A stretch of 64,000 bases of DNA from UKL13-2 sp036394575. Lineage in GTDB: Bacteria > Pseudomonadota > Gammaproteobacteria > Burkholderiales > Usitatibacteraceae. The translations under genes and the position numbers were made by a program. Positions 1 through 8,329 of this stretch are shown piece by piece (the stretch's first letter is position 1; every line of letters starts with the position of its first letter). The notes beneath the pieces are model-generated. The model was not told the origin of the DNA and did no database searches. It saw only the letters and a list, made by a program, of their open reading frames with translations. The DNA is taken from positions 36,595 to 100,594 of the forward strand of contig DASWEY010000005.1 of the NCBI GenBank assembly GCA_036394575.1. Direction: 5' to 3'.

Positions 1-426
1 CTCCGCTTGGAGGCGCTTGCTACACGTTTGGCCAGCGATGGCATGACGCTAAAAGCATTTGAAGATATTGTGGGCCTCGCCGTAAATCGGCCAGCACGAG
101 AGCTCACTGACTTAGATTTCGATCGCGCAACCATGGCTGTTGCAGACTTGGCGCTACAGTTCAGGCACGCGGAAATGCTCGCAGCCGTTCGAAATCGAAA
201 GCCGTCGCGTCTCGCGATCGGTGTCGTAGTTGGTACTGGCGAATCGGGGCAGACAACGATGCGATCGATTGACGTTGGCAACGACGAAATGGAACCAGTC
301 CAAGAAATGGCAGACGAAGTGTATAGCCTGGTGGAGCGATACGGATCAGATATGCGCCTGGCCCTGGCTGCGCTTGCAACCGTTGGTGTCAAGTTGATCG
401 ACAAACTGCCTGAAAGTAAACCATGA
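1..426 (+). CDS. C-terminal part of an unknown island protein (5' end outside window)
   Basis: The frame is open to the left window edge, so this is the tail of a longer protein; a TTG at 7 is the first possible start inside the window but nothing marks it as real. About 140 residues are visible, mostly helical in character, with no motif I recognise. Its TGA overlaps the ATG of the next gene (ATGA at 423-426), which implies translational coupling and makes it the first visible member of the PP-loop/GHKL/receiver/DUF3883 operon. Function unknown. The missing upstream part may hold the diagnostic domain. Confidence 0.7.
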   Translation, partial: LRLEALATRLASDGMTLKAFEDIVGLAVNRPARELTDLDFDRATMAVADLALQFRHAEMLAAVRNRKPSRLAIGVVVGTGESGQTTMRSIDVGNDEMEPVQEMADEVYSLVERYGSDMRLALAALATVGVKLIDKLPESKP

Positions 427-1286
427 CCGTAGAAATGCCGGTGAACGCTACGCGTCACGTTCTTGGCCTGTCTGGCGGACGGGACAGTGCTGCGCTTGCC
501 GTTTTTATGCGGCAACGTTACCCGGAAATCGATATCGAGTATTTCTTCACCGACACTGGAAAAGAGCTACCGGAGGTCTACGAATACTTGTCGAAGCTTG
601 AGGGGTTTCTTGGAAAGCCTATTCTTCGACTGAATCCGGACAAGGATTTCGATTTTTGGCTTAAGGAATACAACCACTTCCTTCCATCTCCCCAGACTCG
701 GTGGTGCACACGACAGCTGAAGCTCAAGCCTTTCGAAAACTGGGTGCGGCCTAGCTTGCGAGCGGGGGTGCGCGTAACAAGCTATGTCGCAATCCGCTCG
801 GATGAGGAGCATCGCGAGGGCATGATTGCCACCGACCCCAATCTTGCGGTTGTACTTCCCTTTCGCGAAGAGGGCATCGACAAGGCAGGTGTGATCGAAA
901 TCCTAGAGAATAGTGGCTTGGGGCTGCCTGATTATTATCGTTGGCGCTCTAGAAGCGGATGTACGTTTTGCTTCTTCCAACAAAAGATCGAATGGGTCCG
1001 CCTTAAGCAGGAGCATCCCAAAGAATTCGAGGAAGCCAAGCAATATGAAAAGGATGCGCTGGAGCATGGCTCTCCTTTCACATGGTCCCAAAAGGAATCG
1101 CTTACCGAATTGGAGCGGCCGGAGAGAATTGCACAAATTCGGACAGATTTCGAGGCGAGGAAGCAACGTGAGTTAGCAAATCGCAAATCGAATCCGCTGC
1201 GCCCGACGGAAAGCGTCGCCGAGAATATTGACGAGATGTATTTGGATGATGAAGGTGGCGGTGCATGCCTGATTTGCCATAAGTAG
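423..1286 (+). CDS. PP-loop ATPase, PAPS-reductase/DndC-like
   Basis: 287 aa. A PP-loop sits at residues 17-22 (SGGRDS), followed by FFTDTG near 41-46 and a WCTRQLK motif with Cys95, as in the PAPS reductase/DndC branch of PP-loop enzymes, which adenylate a substrate and often pass on sulfur. Two CxxC pairs (Cys180/183 in GCTFC, Cys282/285 in CLIC at the extreme C-terminus) could bind an Fe-S cluster or zinc, as DndC does. It overlaps the upstream gene by ATGA and is followed by the GHKL protein. It is unlikely to be an assimilatory CysH: the neighbours are not sulfur-assimilation genes and the C-terminus differs. The family assignment is firm; a role in DNA or nucleotide modification is inference. 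Confidence 0.85.
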   Translation: MTVEMPVNATRHVLGLSGGRDSAALAVFMRQRYPEIDIEYFFTDTGKELPEVYEYLSKLEGFLGKPILRLNPDKDFDFWLKEYNHFLPSPQTRWCTRQLKLKPFENWVRPSLRAGVRVTSYVAIRSDEEHREGMIATDPNLAVVLPFREEGIDKAGVIEILENSGLGLPDYYRWRSRSGCTFCFFQQKIEWVRLKQEHPKEFEEAKQYEKDALEHGSPFTWSQKESLTELERPERIAQIRTDFEARKQRELANRKSNPLRPTESVAENIDEMYLDDEGGGACLICHK

Positions 1287-1355
1287 ACTTTTGTACATGG
1301 CAGGTTGGCAACACCATGTGTTTACGATTCAACGACAAGAAGAGCGAAGCGAAAA

Positions 1356-3713
1356 ATGCCCAGCCAGGACAAACCATCCTTTCGCGTTGCCGCGCGCGTC
1401 CTTCGCCAGCTTGGCGCGGAACTTATTACGTCGGACGAGATTGCACTTAACGAGCTCGTCAAAAACGCCTTTGATGCTCGATCTCCTCGGGTCTCCATCG
1501 AGGTCATCTCTCCACTGAATCCGATCGTACTGCGGCGAACTCTTGAGCAGCTCAAGAAAGAACGAATTGGCCCAGAGGCTGCGCTGCGCGAAATTCACAG
1601 TGCGTTCCCGGGAACCATGAGCACCGACCAACGAGCAGATGAGCTGCGCCCTTTCCGTGAGGCATCGTCGACGTCCAAGAAGCTCATTGTCTTCACCGAG
1701 AAGTATCTGGCCTCGGCTTTCCGCCTCTGTGTTTCCGACACAGGCGCCGGCATGACGATGACTAAGTTGCGCGATGCGTTCTTGGTCATAGGCACTCCAA
1801 ACAAATGGATGGTCAAGGGCACGGATGATGGCTCTGGGAAGGTAACGCTCGGAGAAAAAGGAATCGGTCGCCTATCAATGATGCGGCTGGGAAGATTTGT
1901 AACGGTAACGTCAAGTGTTAAGGGCGAAACCAGAAATAACAAAGTTAGATTCGACTGGCGCGATTTCGAGGACCCAAATCTGTTCTTGGAGGATGTGAGG
2001 ATCGATGTAGAGATCGGCGATAAGAAGGATGCTGACCTTTGCGGCACATCAATCGAGATCACGGGGCTTTATGCAGATTGGGACGAAAGCAAAATAACGG
2101 AGTTTGTGGATTCGTACGTTCGTCGTTTGGAAGATCCGCTGGTTGAAGATCTCCGGCCTTACCCAATAGATATCTTGTTTAACGGAACGCGGCAGAATAT
2201 CCCTCGGCTAGCCGTGTGGCTGCGGGATCGATTCCGCTGTCGCGGTTCGTTCACATTCGACCCGCGGGTTAAGTCAGAAGAAGTTGCACTAACCAGTGGA
2301 ATTCGTTGGTTTGGCAATTCAACAGACGAGCCTCAATCCTGGCTACTGGAGCAAGTTGCTCATATTCTGGAGTGTTCAGAAGAGGACGTCACTGCAATTG
2401 GCCCTATCAAGGTGAAGTTTCTCTGGTTCAATCGCGCACAGTTCAAGACAGACCCCGACATATCCGCAACGCAGTTGCGGGACGAGCTAAACGTCTGGTG
2501 TGGTGGTTTCGCAATTTATCGAGACGGATTTCGCGTCGGCCAGACAGGTGGGATGGAAGATGATTGGCTGCAAATGGATAAAACAGCTTTGAAGAGTTCC
2601 GGCTATTCATTGAATCGATATCAGACCGTCGGTAGCCTCGCAATCTCCTCGAAGTTGAATCCAGCGCTCGTTGACGCCGCAAATCGCGAGGGCCTGGTTG
2701 ATTGTCCGCAGTACGAGTTACTGCGGCGCCTCATGCAGCGAATTGTGGTTAAGACGCTGAAAATGCAAATCGCGACAGTTCAGGAAGCAGAGAAGAAGGC
2801 AACAACAGAGGCGGCAGTCGAGGACTCGCTTAAACGGTCGAAGGCGGACGTTAGCAAGGCCGTCAAGACATTGAATCGAGTCATACGTGCCGTTCCGGAA
2901 GCCCAAAGACGGGAGCTGGATGAAGTTCGCAACTCTCTTGAGCAGCATAGCCAGACCATTGATGTGTTGGGGAAGGCGCTTGATCAGTCGAGGGAAACCC
3001 GGATTGAGGTACTCGAACTTGCAGGAATCGGGCTTGTCGTCGAAATAGTCGTGCATGAACTCGCCAGACTCACAGAGTCCGCCGAGCTGCTTCTGCTCGA
3101 GGCAACTCGCGACAGTAAAGACCCAAAACTGTCTCAAGTTGCCAAGTCGCTTCGCGAACAATTCAAGGTAACGAATAAGCGTATCCGGACCGTCGATGCG
3201 ATGAGTCCGTCCGGCAGAAATCGAAAGGAGTCTTTTGACGTTGTTGGCTTGGTAAGCTCAGTATTGTCAGGATATAGCCTGCGATTTAAACGGCACCAGA
3301 TTCACTTTAAGTTGACTCTAGATGGGAAGGAGACGCAATCTGGTCTCGTTGTCAAAATGGTGCAGGGGCTTGTCGCGCAAACAATTGAAAATCTTGTTCA
3401 GAATTCCGTTTACTGGTTGAAGCAATTTCACCCTGTGGAACCCGCGAAGCGCATGATCACCATTGACGTCGATTCGAAAGCGATGGTCATAGAAATCGCT
3501 GACAATGGCCCAGGCATTGATCCGGAGCAACGTGAAAAGATATTTCGCCCCTATTTCTCACTTCGCCCTAGAGGCAAGGGGCTTGGTCTATTCATTGCAT
3601 CAGAAATTGCGCGTTACCACGGCGGGCGTCTATATCTGGACACGGCGCCTGGTCGCGATGGTCGGCTGCATACATTTATTCTCGAAATGCCGAAGGAGTC
3701 GAAGAGTGCCTAA
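1356..3713 (+). CDS. Double GHKL ATPase/histidine-kinase-like signalling protein
   Basis: 785 aa from ATG 1356; an in-frame TTG at 1305 would add 17 residues that do not look conserved. The N-terminal GHKL domain has an N-box (EIALNELVKNAFDA, about 29-42), G1 (DTGAGM, about 128-133) and G2 (GEKGIGRLS, about 166-174), as in MutL/Hsp90/MORC proteins. A transducer-like middle with GGFAIYRDGFR follows, then a coiled coil (about 465-550), a helix with VVHEL (candidate phospho-acceptor His near 567), and a second, kinase-type ATPase domain (N-box about 677-683, DNGPGID near 716, GKGLGLFIAS near 740). It therefore combines a chromosome/DNA-type ATPase with a sensor-kinase output. The next gene carries a receiver-like domain, so phosphotransfer to it is a reasonable inference. 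No membrane segment is seen; it should be cytoplasmic. Confidence 0.85.
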   Translation: MPSQDKPSFRVAARVLRQLGAELITSDEIALNELVKNAFDARSPRVSIEVISPLNPIVLRRTLEQLKKERIGPEAALREIHSAFPGTMSTDQRADELRPFREASSTSKKLIVFTEKYLASAFRLCVSDTGAGMTMTKLRDAFLVIGTPNKWMVKGTDDGSGKVTLGEKGIGRLSMMRLGRFVTVTSSVKGETRNNKVRFDWRDFEDPNLFLEDVRIDVEIGDKKDADLCGTSIEITGLYADWDESKITEFVDSYVRRLEDPLVEDLRPYPIDILFNGTRQNIPRLAVWLRDRFRCRGSFTFDPRVKSEEVALTSGIRWFGNSTDEPQSWLLEQVAHILECSEEDVTAIGPIKVKFLWFNRAQFKTDPDISATQLRDELNVWCGGFAIYRDGFRVGQTGGMEDDWLQMDKTALKSSGYSLNRYQTVGSLAISSKLNPALVDAANREGLVDCPQYELLRRLMQRIVVKTLKMQIATVQEAEKKATTEAAVEDSLKRSKADVSKAVKTLNRVIRAVPEAQRRELDEVRNSLEQHSQTIDVLGKALDQSRETRIEVLELAGIGLVVEIVVHELARLTESAELLLLEATRDSKDPKLSQVAKSLREQFKVTNKRIRTVDAMSPSGRNRKESFDVVGLVSSVLSGYSLRFKRHQIHFKLTLDGKETQSGLVVKMVQGLVAQTIENLVQNSVYWLKQFHPVEPAKRMITIDVDSKAMVIEIADNGPGIDPEQREKIFRPYFSLRPRGKGLGLFIASEIARYHGGRLYLDTAPGRDGRLHTFILEMPKESKSA

Positions 3714-5640
3714 CCATCCTCAAGCAGCGACCGCAGTGGCCGCGACAAAGAAGAAGGTCATTTTCATCGACGATGATCTCGGCGTGCCGAAATTTAAGAA
3801 TCTCCCCGAGACCCTGAGACAAGGGCTCGAGGATATCAACTCGCCGGATCTAAGCGCCTTGTGGACCGTGGGTACAGTTCCGCTAGCGCTGCCCGCGCTT
3901 GGTGATACAAATGCAGATACCGCCCTCGCCAGGGTTCAGCAAGACGATTTTGTTGGACAGATCTTGCTAGGTGATGCCGGCCGCAATGTGGTTGCTGCCG
4001 CCTTTCGAGACAGCATTGATTCCTATCTTGATGGTCGCAGGGCACTTGCAGCCTTTGCCGAGGCGGTCAGGAAAGCTTTCCCCGATGCCGATTTTGAAAT
4101 TGAGGAGCTTTCTGAGCGCCCAGATGACCAACAGGCCTTACTTCGAGCCGATTTGCTTATCCTCGATCTCTATATGGACGGCGGCGATACACTTCCCAAT
4201 GTAAAGAAGTACCTTCGGGAATTGAGCGCAAAGGCTGACCAGAATGAAATACCGCCTATTCTCTTGGTGTCTACGCAGACCAATACGCTGGCTAATAATC
4301 ATTTAGCCATTCGTCAGGAAGCATCCATTAGCGCATCCGGGCTATTTGTCTTATCAAAATCGGATATTACGGGGAACTCCAATGGCCATTTCATGCTCAT
4401 GGCGCTTTGGCAGCAACTCAATGGCAGACGCGCGGCCGCCAACAGCATGCGAAAGTTGTGTGAATCGGTCAACAAGGCGTTGGATGAAACGAAGACCAAG
4501 GTTCTGACGACGCTTTGGAGTCTCGACGTCGCTGCTCTCCACGAAATTTATGCGACGGCCAAATTGGAGAACGACAACTTCAATGAACACGTTCTTGAGC
4601 TGCTTGGCCGCGATTTGCTATGGCACTTTGAAGAAGATGCATTCTTTAACCAAGCGCTTCATGGGCTAGGGGATACCTTTGCAACCTCACTTGACCAAAC
4701 GGTAGAGCCGCCAAAGGTTAAACATCGGTATCCGAGCTTTGTGAAAGTGAACACGGAATCACTGAATTCTCTTGTTTGCCATCACACTTGCACACCAACC
4801 CTTCCAAAATCGCAAATAACAGACTTTGTAATAGCAACGCACAAGAAAGAATTGGCGAATTTCTTGCCTTTCGGTGTAATCGTGATGACAAGCACGTTTG
4901 CTACGGATGGTGAGGTATTGATCAACGTCACCCCGCAGTGTGACCTTATCAAGCGAGGCCTCTTTGATAAGTCTTTAAGCCTTATTTTTGTGACGGCAAA
5001 AGCCGTTGAGGCACCCCCACAAACGGCGGGCAAAGACGCCTATCATTTGAAGGGTGTCGTCATTGACGGCAAGAATTATGACCTCCACATTTTTCCCAAT
5101 CGCGTACTGTCCACCAGCCCGGCAAAGCTGGTCGATTTGGCAAAGGCTGCAGACTGGAAAGTAAAAGCCCGGTTGCGTAGTGATGTAGCGAAGCAAGTCC
5201 AGCAATCTGTTGCAAGCCATCTAACAAGACGGGATGAACTGACCAGCACACGCGGCGAAGAGTTTGCTTGCAAAATTTTTATCAAATTCAAAGATGCGAG
5301 TCACGGCGTGGACTGGTTTTCAGACTCGAAGGAGGTAACCTTCATTAAGGTTAATGAGTCGAAAGTGTTCCAGGTCGGCGACCAGGACGCTTTCTTTGTC
5401 GCCGCGTGGGCTGCGGATGTGCTTGGTCGAAAAATTGATGCGGCCAAGTTTGCGATTCCGAGTTTTTTTAACGCACTGTGTTCCGAACTCCAAATGGGCC
5501 TAAAGAACCAGGCGACTTGCGAAGGCCTTCCCTACAAGGTTGTATCATGCGCTCTGGCGAGTATGGCTAATTATCCCGGCAGCTTGCAGGTGACCGCAAC
5601 AGAGATGCAATTGGTAGTTTTGTATTCAGAGGCGCATTGA
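3706..5640 (+). CDS. Receiver-domain protein with long unknown C-terminus
   Basis: 644 aa from GTG 3706, chosen because an AAGGAG ribosome site lies just upstream and the start overlaps the preceding stop (GTGCCTAA). The N-terminus has the hallmarks of a response-regulator receiver: VIFIDDD (acidic pair 22-24), LLILDLYMD with candidate Asp154, LLVST near 187-190 and LSKSD with Lys218. However, about 100 residues are inserted between the first and third strands, so the fold is atypical. Residues 225-644 have no output domain I recognise; a TPQCDL motif lies near the middle. The pairing with the upstream kinase-like protein suggests that phosphorylation controls this protein, with the C-terminus as effector or adaptor. 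Inference only. Confidence 0.75.
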   Translation: MPNHPQAATAVAATKKKVIFIDDDLGVPKFKNLPETLRQGLEDINSPDLSALWTVGTVPLALPALGDTNADTALARVQQDDFVGQILLGDAGRNVVAAAFRDSIDSYLDGRRALAAFAEAVRKAFPDADFEIEELSERPDDQQALLRADLLILDLYMDGGDTLPNVKKYLRELSAKADQNEIPPILLVSTQTNTLANNHLAIRQEASISASGLFVLSKSDITGNSNGHFMLMALWQQLNGRRAAANSMRKLCESVNKALDETKTKVLTTLWSLDVAALHEIYATAKLENDNFNEHVLELLGRDLLWHFEEDAFFNQALHGLGDTFATSLDQTVEPPKVKHRYPSFVKVNTESLNSLVCHHTCTPTLPKSQITDFVIATHKKELANFLPFGVIVMTSTFATDGEVLINVTPQCDLIKRGLFDKSLSLIFVTAKAVEAPPQTAGKDAYHLKGVVIDGKNYDLHIFPNRVLSTSPAKLVDLAKAADWKVKARLRSDVAKQVQQSVASHLTRRDELTSTRGEEFACKIFIKFKDASHGVDWFSDSKEVTFIKVNESKVFQVGDQDAFFVAAWAADVLGRKIDAAKFAIPSFFNALCSELQMGLKNQATCEGLPYKVVSCALASMANYPGSLQVTATEMQLVVLYSEAH

Positions 5641-5659
5641 CCTGCCCAGTGGACGCGAT

Positions 5660-6604
5660 TTGACAACCTGGGAACCACTCCTAAAATCAATTCAAGCTCA
5701 CCGGTCGAAAGATGCCAGATTCTTTAAGCCGGTTTGTTTAATTGCAGTTGTCGATGGAATTTTGATTGGCAGGCTGGCCCCGCAAGATATTCACATATCG
5801 ACCGCCATTGAGCTATTCGGCGAGTATATCTCGCCCCTCTTTCCGGAACGTGCGAAGCTAGGGTGGCGACCACTTTGGCATCTCTCAAATGACGGCGCCT
5901 GGGAATTTACAAGTCGGGGGCACATAGTAACCCCCGATCAATTTGGTAGCGCGCGAAAACCTGATAGTCTCGGCCAGCTATTGGCAAAGGTTGATCACCT
6001 TGGTGTCTCTTCGGCAATGTTGCCGTTTTGGAAAGCCAGGCGTGACCTCCTCGCGCTGCGGGAACAACTTTTGCTGATGCTCGAGAATGATGATCTTCCA
6101 AGCAGGCAGATCGCTAGGAAGTTGCGCGATCTACACCTTCCTCATAGCAACACAGTAAATTCGGTGGAATTCGGTGTCGTCAAATCGCCAGTCATATCAA
6201 AGGGGCAAGGATTTCAAGGAAATCTGGAAGCGCGACTTGCTGTCGAAAGTCACGCTACACGTATTGCCGTAGAGTTGCTCGCGGCCAATGGGTGGGAAGT
6301 CGAAGACGTATCTGCAAAGGAGTGCTTTGATCTCCGCTGTACTCGGAACAACAGCGTGCTTTTTGTGGAGATCAAGGGGACCACCGGGGACGGCACGCAG
6401 ATAATTCTCACTAGAGCTGAAGTCGATTTCGCAAAGAAAAACTATCGCGCGATGATTCTAATTGCGGTTTCTGGCATTAAGGTTTCCGTTGGCACCGGCG
6501 ACGAGATAGTAGCGAGTGGGGGAGTGGCTAAAATAATTCACCCATGGCGACCGAGCGCGCGGAGACTCAAGCCGATTTCCTTTGCATATGGACTAGATGA
6601 ATAG
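5660..6604 (+). CDS. DUF3883 (PD-(D/E)XK-like) protein with McrA/SBD-like N-terminus
   Basis: 314 aa from TTG 5660; no ATG or GTG is available in frame near the previous stop 19 bp upstream. The C-terminal half is a DUF3883-type domain: helix LEARLAVESHATRIAVELLA, then FDLRC (Asp224) and VEIKGT (Glu237, Lys239), the spacing of a PD-(D/E)XK nuclease core. The N-terminal 90 residues (KPVCLIAVVDG, then LWHLSNDGAWEF) resemble the domain that precedes HNH in McrA-type restriction enzymes, part of which forms sulfur-binding domains. This last comparison is from memory of the pattern and needs a profile search. Last gene of the operon; likely the nuclease or DNA-reading component of a defence module. 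Confidence 0.75.
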   Translation: MTTWEPLLKSIQAHRSKDARFFKPVCLIAVVDGILIGRLAPQDIHISTAIELFGEYISPLFPERAKLGWRPLWHLSNDGAWEFTSRGHIVTPDQFGSARKPDSLGQLLAKVDHLGVSSAMLPFWKARRDLLALREQLLLMLENDDLPSRQIARKLRDLHLPHSNTVNSVEFGVVKSPVISKGQGFQGNLEARLAVESHATRIAVELLAANGWEVEDVSAKECFDLRCTRNNSVLFVEIKGTTGDGTQIILTRAEVDFAKKNYRAMILIAVSGIKVSVGTGDEIVASGGVAKIIHPWRPSARRLKPISFAYGLDE

Positions 6605-6722
6605 GGGAGTGGCGGCGTTCCTTTGTTGTAGAGAGAATCCCTTCCCCCGGTAGGTCAAAAGAAGATGCGAAATGAGGTCGCGAAGAGGGGGCAAATACGC
6701 ATGCGAACGTACCTGACCATTG

Positions 6723-7610
6723 TTACGATACGTGAAGGATCATCCCGGACCAAAGTTCCGGATTATCCAATACCTCTTGGAAGACGATAGGTGACTCCAA
6801 GAAGCTGCGTGAACCAGGAGGTGGGTCATCCGAGTCTCGGTATCCGCCCAGAACAGCGTGGTTCGTGGCCGAATAGTATTTCCAAAGCTTGGATATATGC
6901 CCCGACTTTCGTTTTGTGTCCGCGGTGTCGAGGTAAAGCTCGTTGTAGAAGTGCGCGCATTGGGTGTCGAAAAGAATCGCAAGCTCTTCTGTGAGCGCGA
7001 ACTCCCCAGCGAGGTACGACTGTCGATACAACAAGCCAACCAGTGAAAGGCCAATTATTTTCTTCGCCATGCCCAGCGTGTATCGCAAGCAATTGTGGTA
7101 AAGACGCGCAGGCTTCATCCCCACAGCTCGGCTTTGTAGCTCCCAATATTGGGGCCGCGGCATAAATGTCATCCCGAATTCGTCCATTAACGCGCGCAAT
7201 CGAATCTGGGTCTCCTCGAGCCTTGGGGGCGACAGCATCAAATCCCAAATTGGCGCGTCGAACGTCCACTTCGTCCATCCGTAACCCGTCTCTGAATCGA
7301 CCAAGGCCACCAGGTCGATTGTCTTGTCGCCGAGCTTGATGCACCGTGGGTCTCGTTGATGAGTTCGAATCGATTCAAATATCCGGCGACGGGCTTCGGG
7401 ATCCTTGCGCCCGGTGTTGGGATTCAGGGCAATCTCGGTCCCGAACAAGTCGAAATACACATCTAACTGGCTGTCTGACCATCCAAGACGGTTTTTGACG
7501 GTCTGATACCAGACGTCAATCCGCATCCTCGCAACCCCAGATTTCGGTTTTGGCCCGCGCTTGACCTTTTTGACGGGATTTGACGCTTGTTTGCCAGGCT
7601 GATCCGCCAA
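6723..7610 (-). CDS. Hypothetical island protein, basic N-terminus
   Basis: 295 aa. The N-terminus is rich in Lys/Arg/Pro (KKVKRGPKPKSG), which would suit nucleic-acid contact; the rest is soluble and mixed, with many Trp and Tyr, and no domain I recognise. It is convergent with the DUF3883 gene (118 bp apart) and divergent from the small DNA-binding-like gene at 7740, sharing a 129-bp regulatory region that holds a 10-bp palindrome. Base composition matches the island rather than the chromosome to the right. Function unknown. Confidence 0.7.
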   Translation of the reverse strand: MADQPGKQASNPVKKVKRGPKPKSGVARMRIDVWYQTVKNRLGWSDSQLDVYFDLFGTEIALNPNTGRKDPEARRRIFESIRTHQRDPRCIKLGDKTIDLVALVDSETGYGWTKWTFDAPIWDLMLSPPRLEETQIRLRALMDEFGMTFMPRPQYWELQSRAVGMKPARLYHNCLRYTLGMAKKIIGLSLVGLLYRQSYLAGEFALTEELAILFDTQCAHFYNELYLDTADTKRKSGHISKLWKYYSATNHAVLGGYRDSDDPPPGSRSFLESPIVFQEVLDNPELWSGMILHVS

Positions 7611-7643
7611 TTTCGCTCCATAGAATCTTGTGCCTGCTATTTC

Positions 7644-7653
7644 GGTTATAACC
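7644..7653. promoter_or_regulatory. 10-bp palindrome in divergent promoter region
   Basis: GGTTATAACC is a perfect palindrome midway between the divergent starts at 7610 and 7740. It could be the operator for the small DNA-binding-like protein encoded next to it. Only position and symmetry support this. Confidence 0.3.
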
Positions 7654-7739
7654 AGTCACTTTTTTGTCACCTAAGCATGCAGCAAAATCGGCCTCGTGGA
7701 CATTCCGCCCGATTTCATTGAATTGCCTAGGACTCCCAA

Positions 7740-8015
7740 ATGACAAGTGAGAAAAGATCGCATCTCGCCGACGCCATGCTAACGCGCTACGGAACAGTGA
7801 TGCGTGGCCTTGACCTGTATTCGGCGCTGGGATTTCGCACATACTCAGGCTTCTATAAAGCTAGTAAAAACAATAAGTTACCAATTAAGGTTTTCTCGAT
7901 TGAAGGCCGACGGGGAAGTTTCGCGCTAACCCTCTCTGTCGCGCGATTCTTGGAATCGAAGGGTTCGGATGAGCCCGCAGAGTCTAGCCAGCGGCCGGCT
8001 CAAGTCGATGGTTAG
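7740..8015 (+). CDS. Small putative DNA-binding protein of the island
   Basis: 91 aa, ATG with AGGA about 8 nt upstream. The sequence LTRYGTVMRGLDLYSALGFRT followed by KLPIKVFSIEGRRGSF and VARFLE follows the helix-turn-helix plus wing pattern of small AlpA/MerR-like proteins often found in integrated elements of proteobacteria. It is divergent from the unknown gene at 6723-7610 and is the last gene before the palindrome that marks the island edge. A role as local regulator or excision factor is inferred. The C-terminal 20 residues are low complexity. Confidence 0.6.
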   Translation: MTSEKRSHLADAMLTRYGTVMRGLDLYSALGFRTYSGFYKASKNNKLPIKVFSIEGRRGSFALTLSVARFLESKGSDEPAESSQRPAQVDG

Positions 8016-8175
8016 AGTCAATGGTGCTGCGGAAAGGGGTGGGAACGGGTAGGAGGCCAGTGTGGCCCACAAGGGCAGGAGCTAGTAGCACGGCGAGCCA
8101 GAAACACGAACGCCCCAGATTCTCGTGACGGAGAAAAAGGGGCGTCGGGCGTAGGCGAAATGCACACTTAGCAGC

Positions 8176-8235
8176 AGCTTCTGAGTAGCAAATGCCCATG
8201 ACTTTAGAGGGATGGGCATTTGCTACTCAGAAGCT
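8176..8235. repeat. Perfect 24-bp inverted repeat, 12-nt spacer
   Basis: Arm 8176-8199 (begins AGCTTCTGAGTAGCAAATGC) is the exact reverse complement of 8212-8235, separated by 12 nt. There is no T-tract after the second arm, so it is not a typical intrinsic terminator. Its place at the composition change suggests a recombination site, the end of a mobile element or a protein-binding site. Confidence 0.8.
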
Positions 8236-8242
8236 CCGCCAG

Positions 8243-8276
8243 ATGAAAAACGCCGCCTCCGGGCGGCGTTTTTCAT
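8243..8276. terminator. Bidirectional intrinsic terminator
   Basis: A perfect 15-bp stem (ATGAAAAACGCCGCC at 8243-8257 with its complement at 8262-8276) around a TCCG loop, with A/T runs in both directions. It lies 54 bp beyond the stop of the minus-strand helicase gene and insulates it from the island. Confidence 0.9.
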
Positions 8277-8329
8277 TGTACAAGATGCCTTGCACAAGGC
8301 ATCAACAGTGCGACCATGGCACATGCCCT

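Larger units (their letters stand above)
8016..8329. other. Island/chromosome junction, non-coding
   Basis: No gene is seen in these 314 bp. It holds a nested inverted repeat (CGCCCC at 8111 pairing with GGGGCG ending near 8145, with inner TTCTC/GAGAA), the perfect 24-bp inverted repeat at 8176-8235 and the dinG terminator at 8243-8276. Composition changes from island-like to GC-rich across it, so I place the right island boundary here. No tRNA gene or integrase is present. Confidence 0.6.

Noticed and set aside
7..426. TTG at 7 as a true start of the first gene
   Set aside because: The frame is open to the edge and no ribosome site can be judged; treated as a partial gene.
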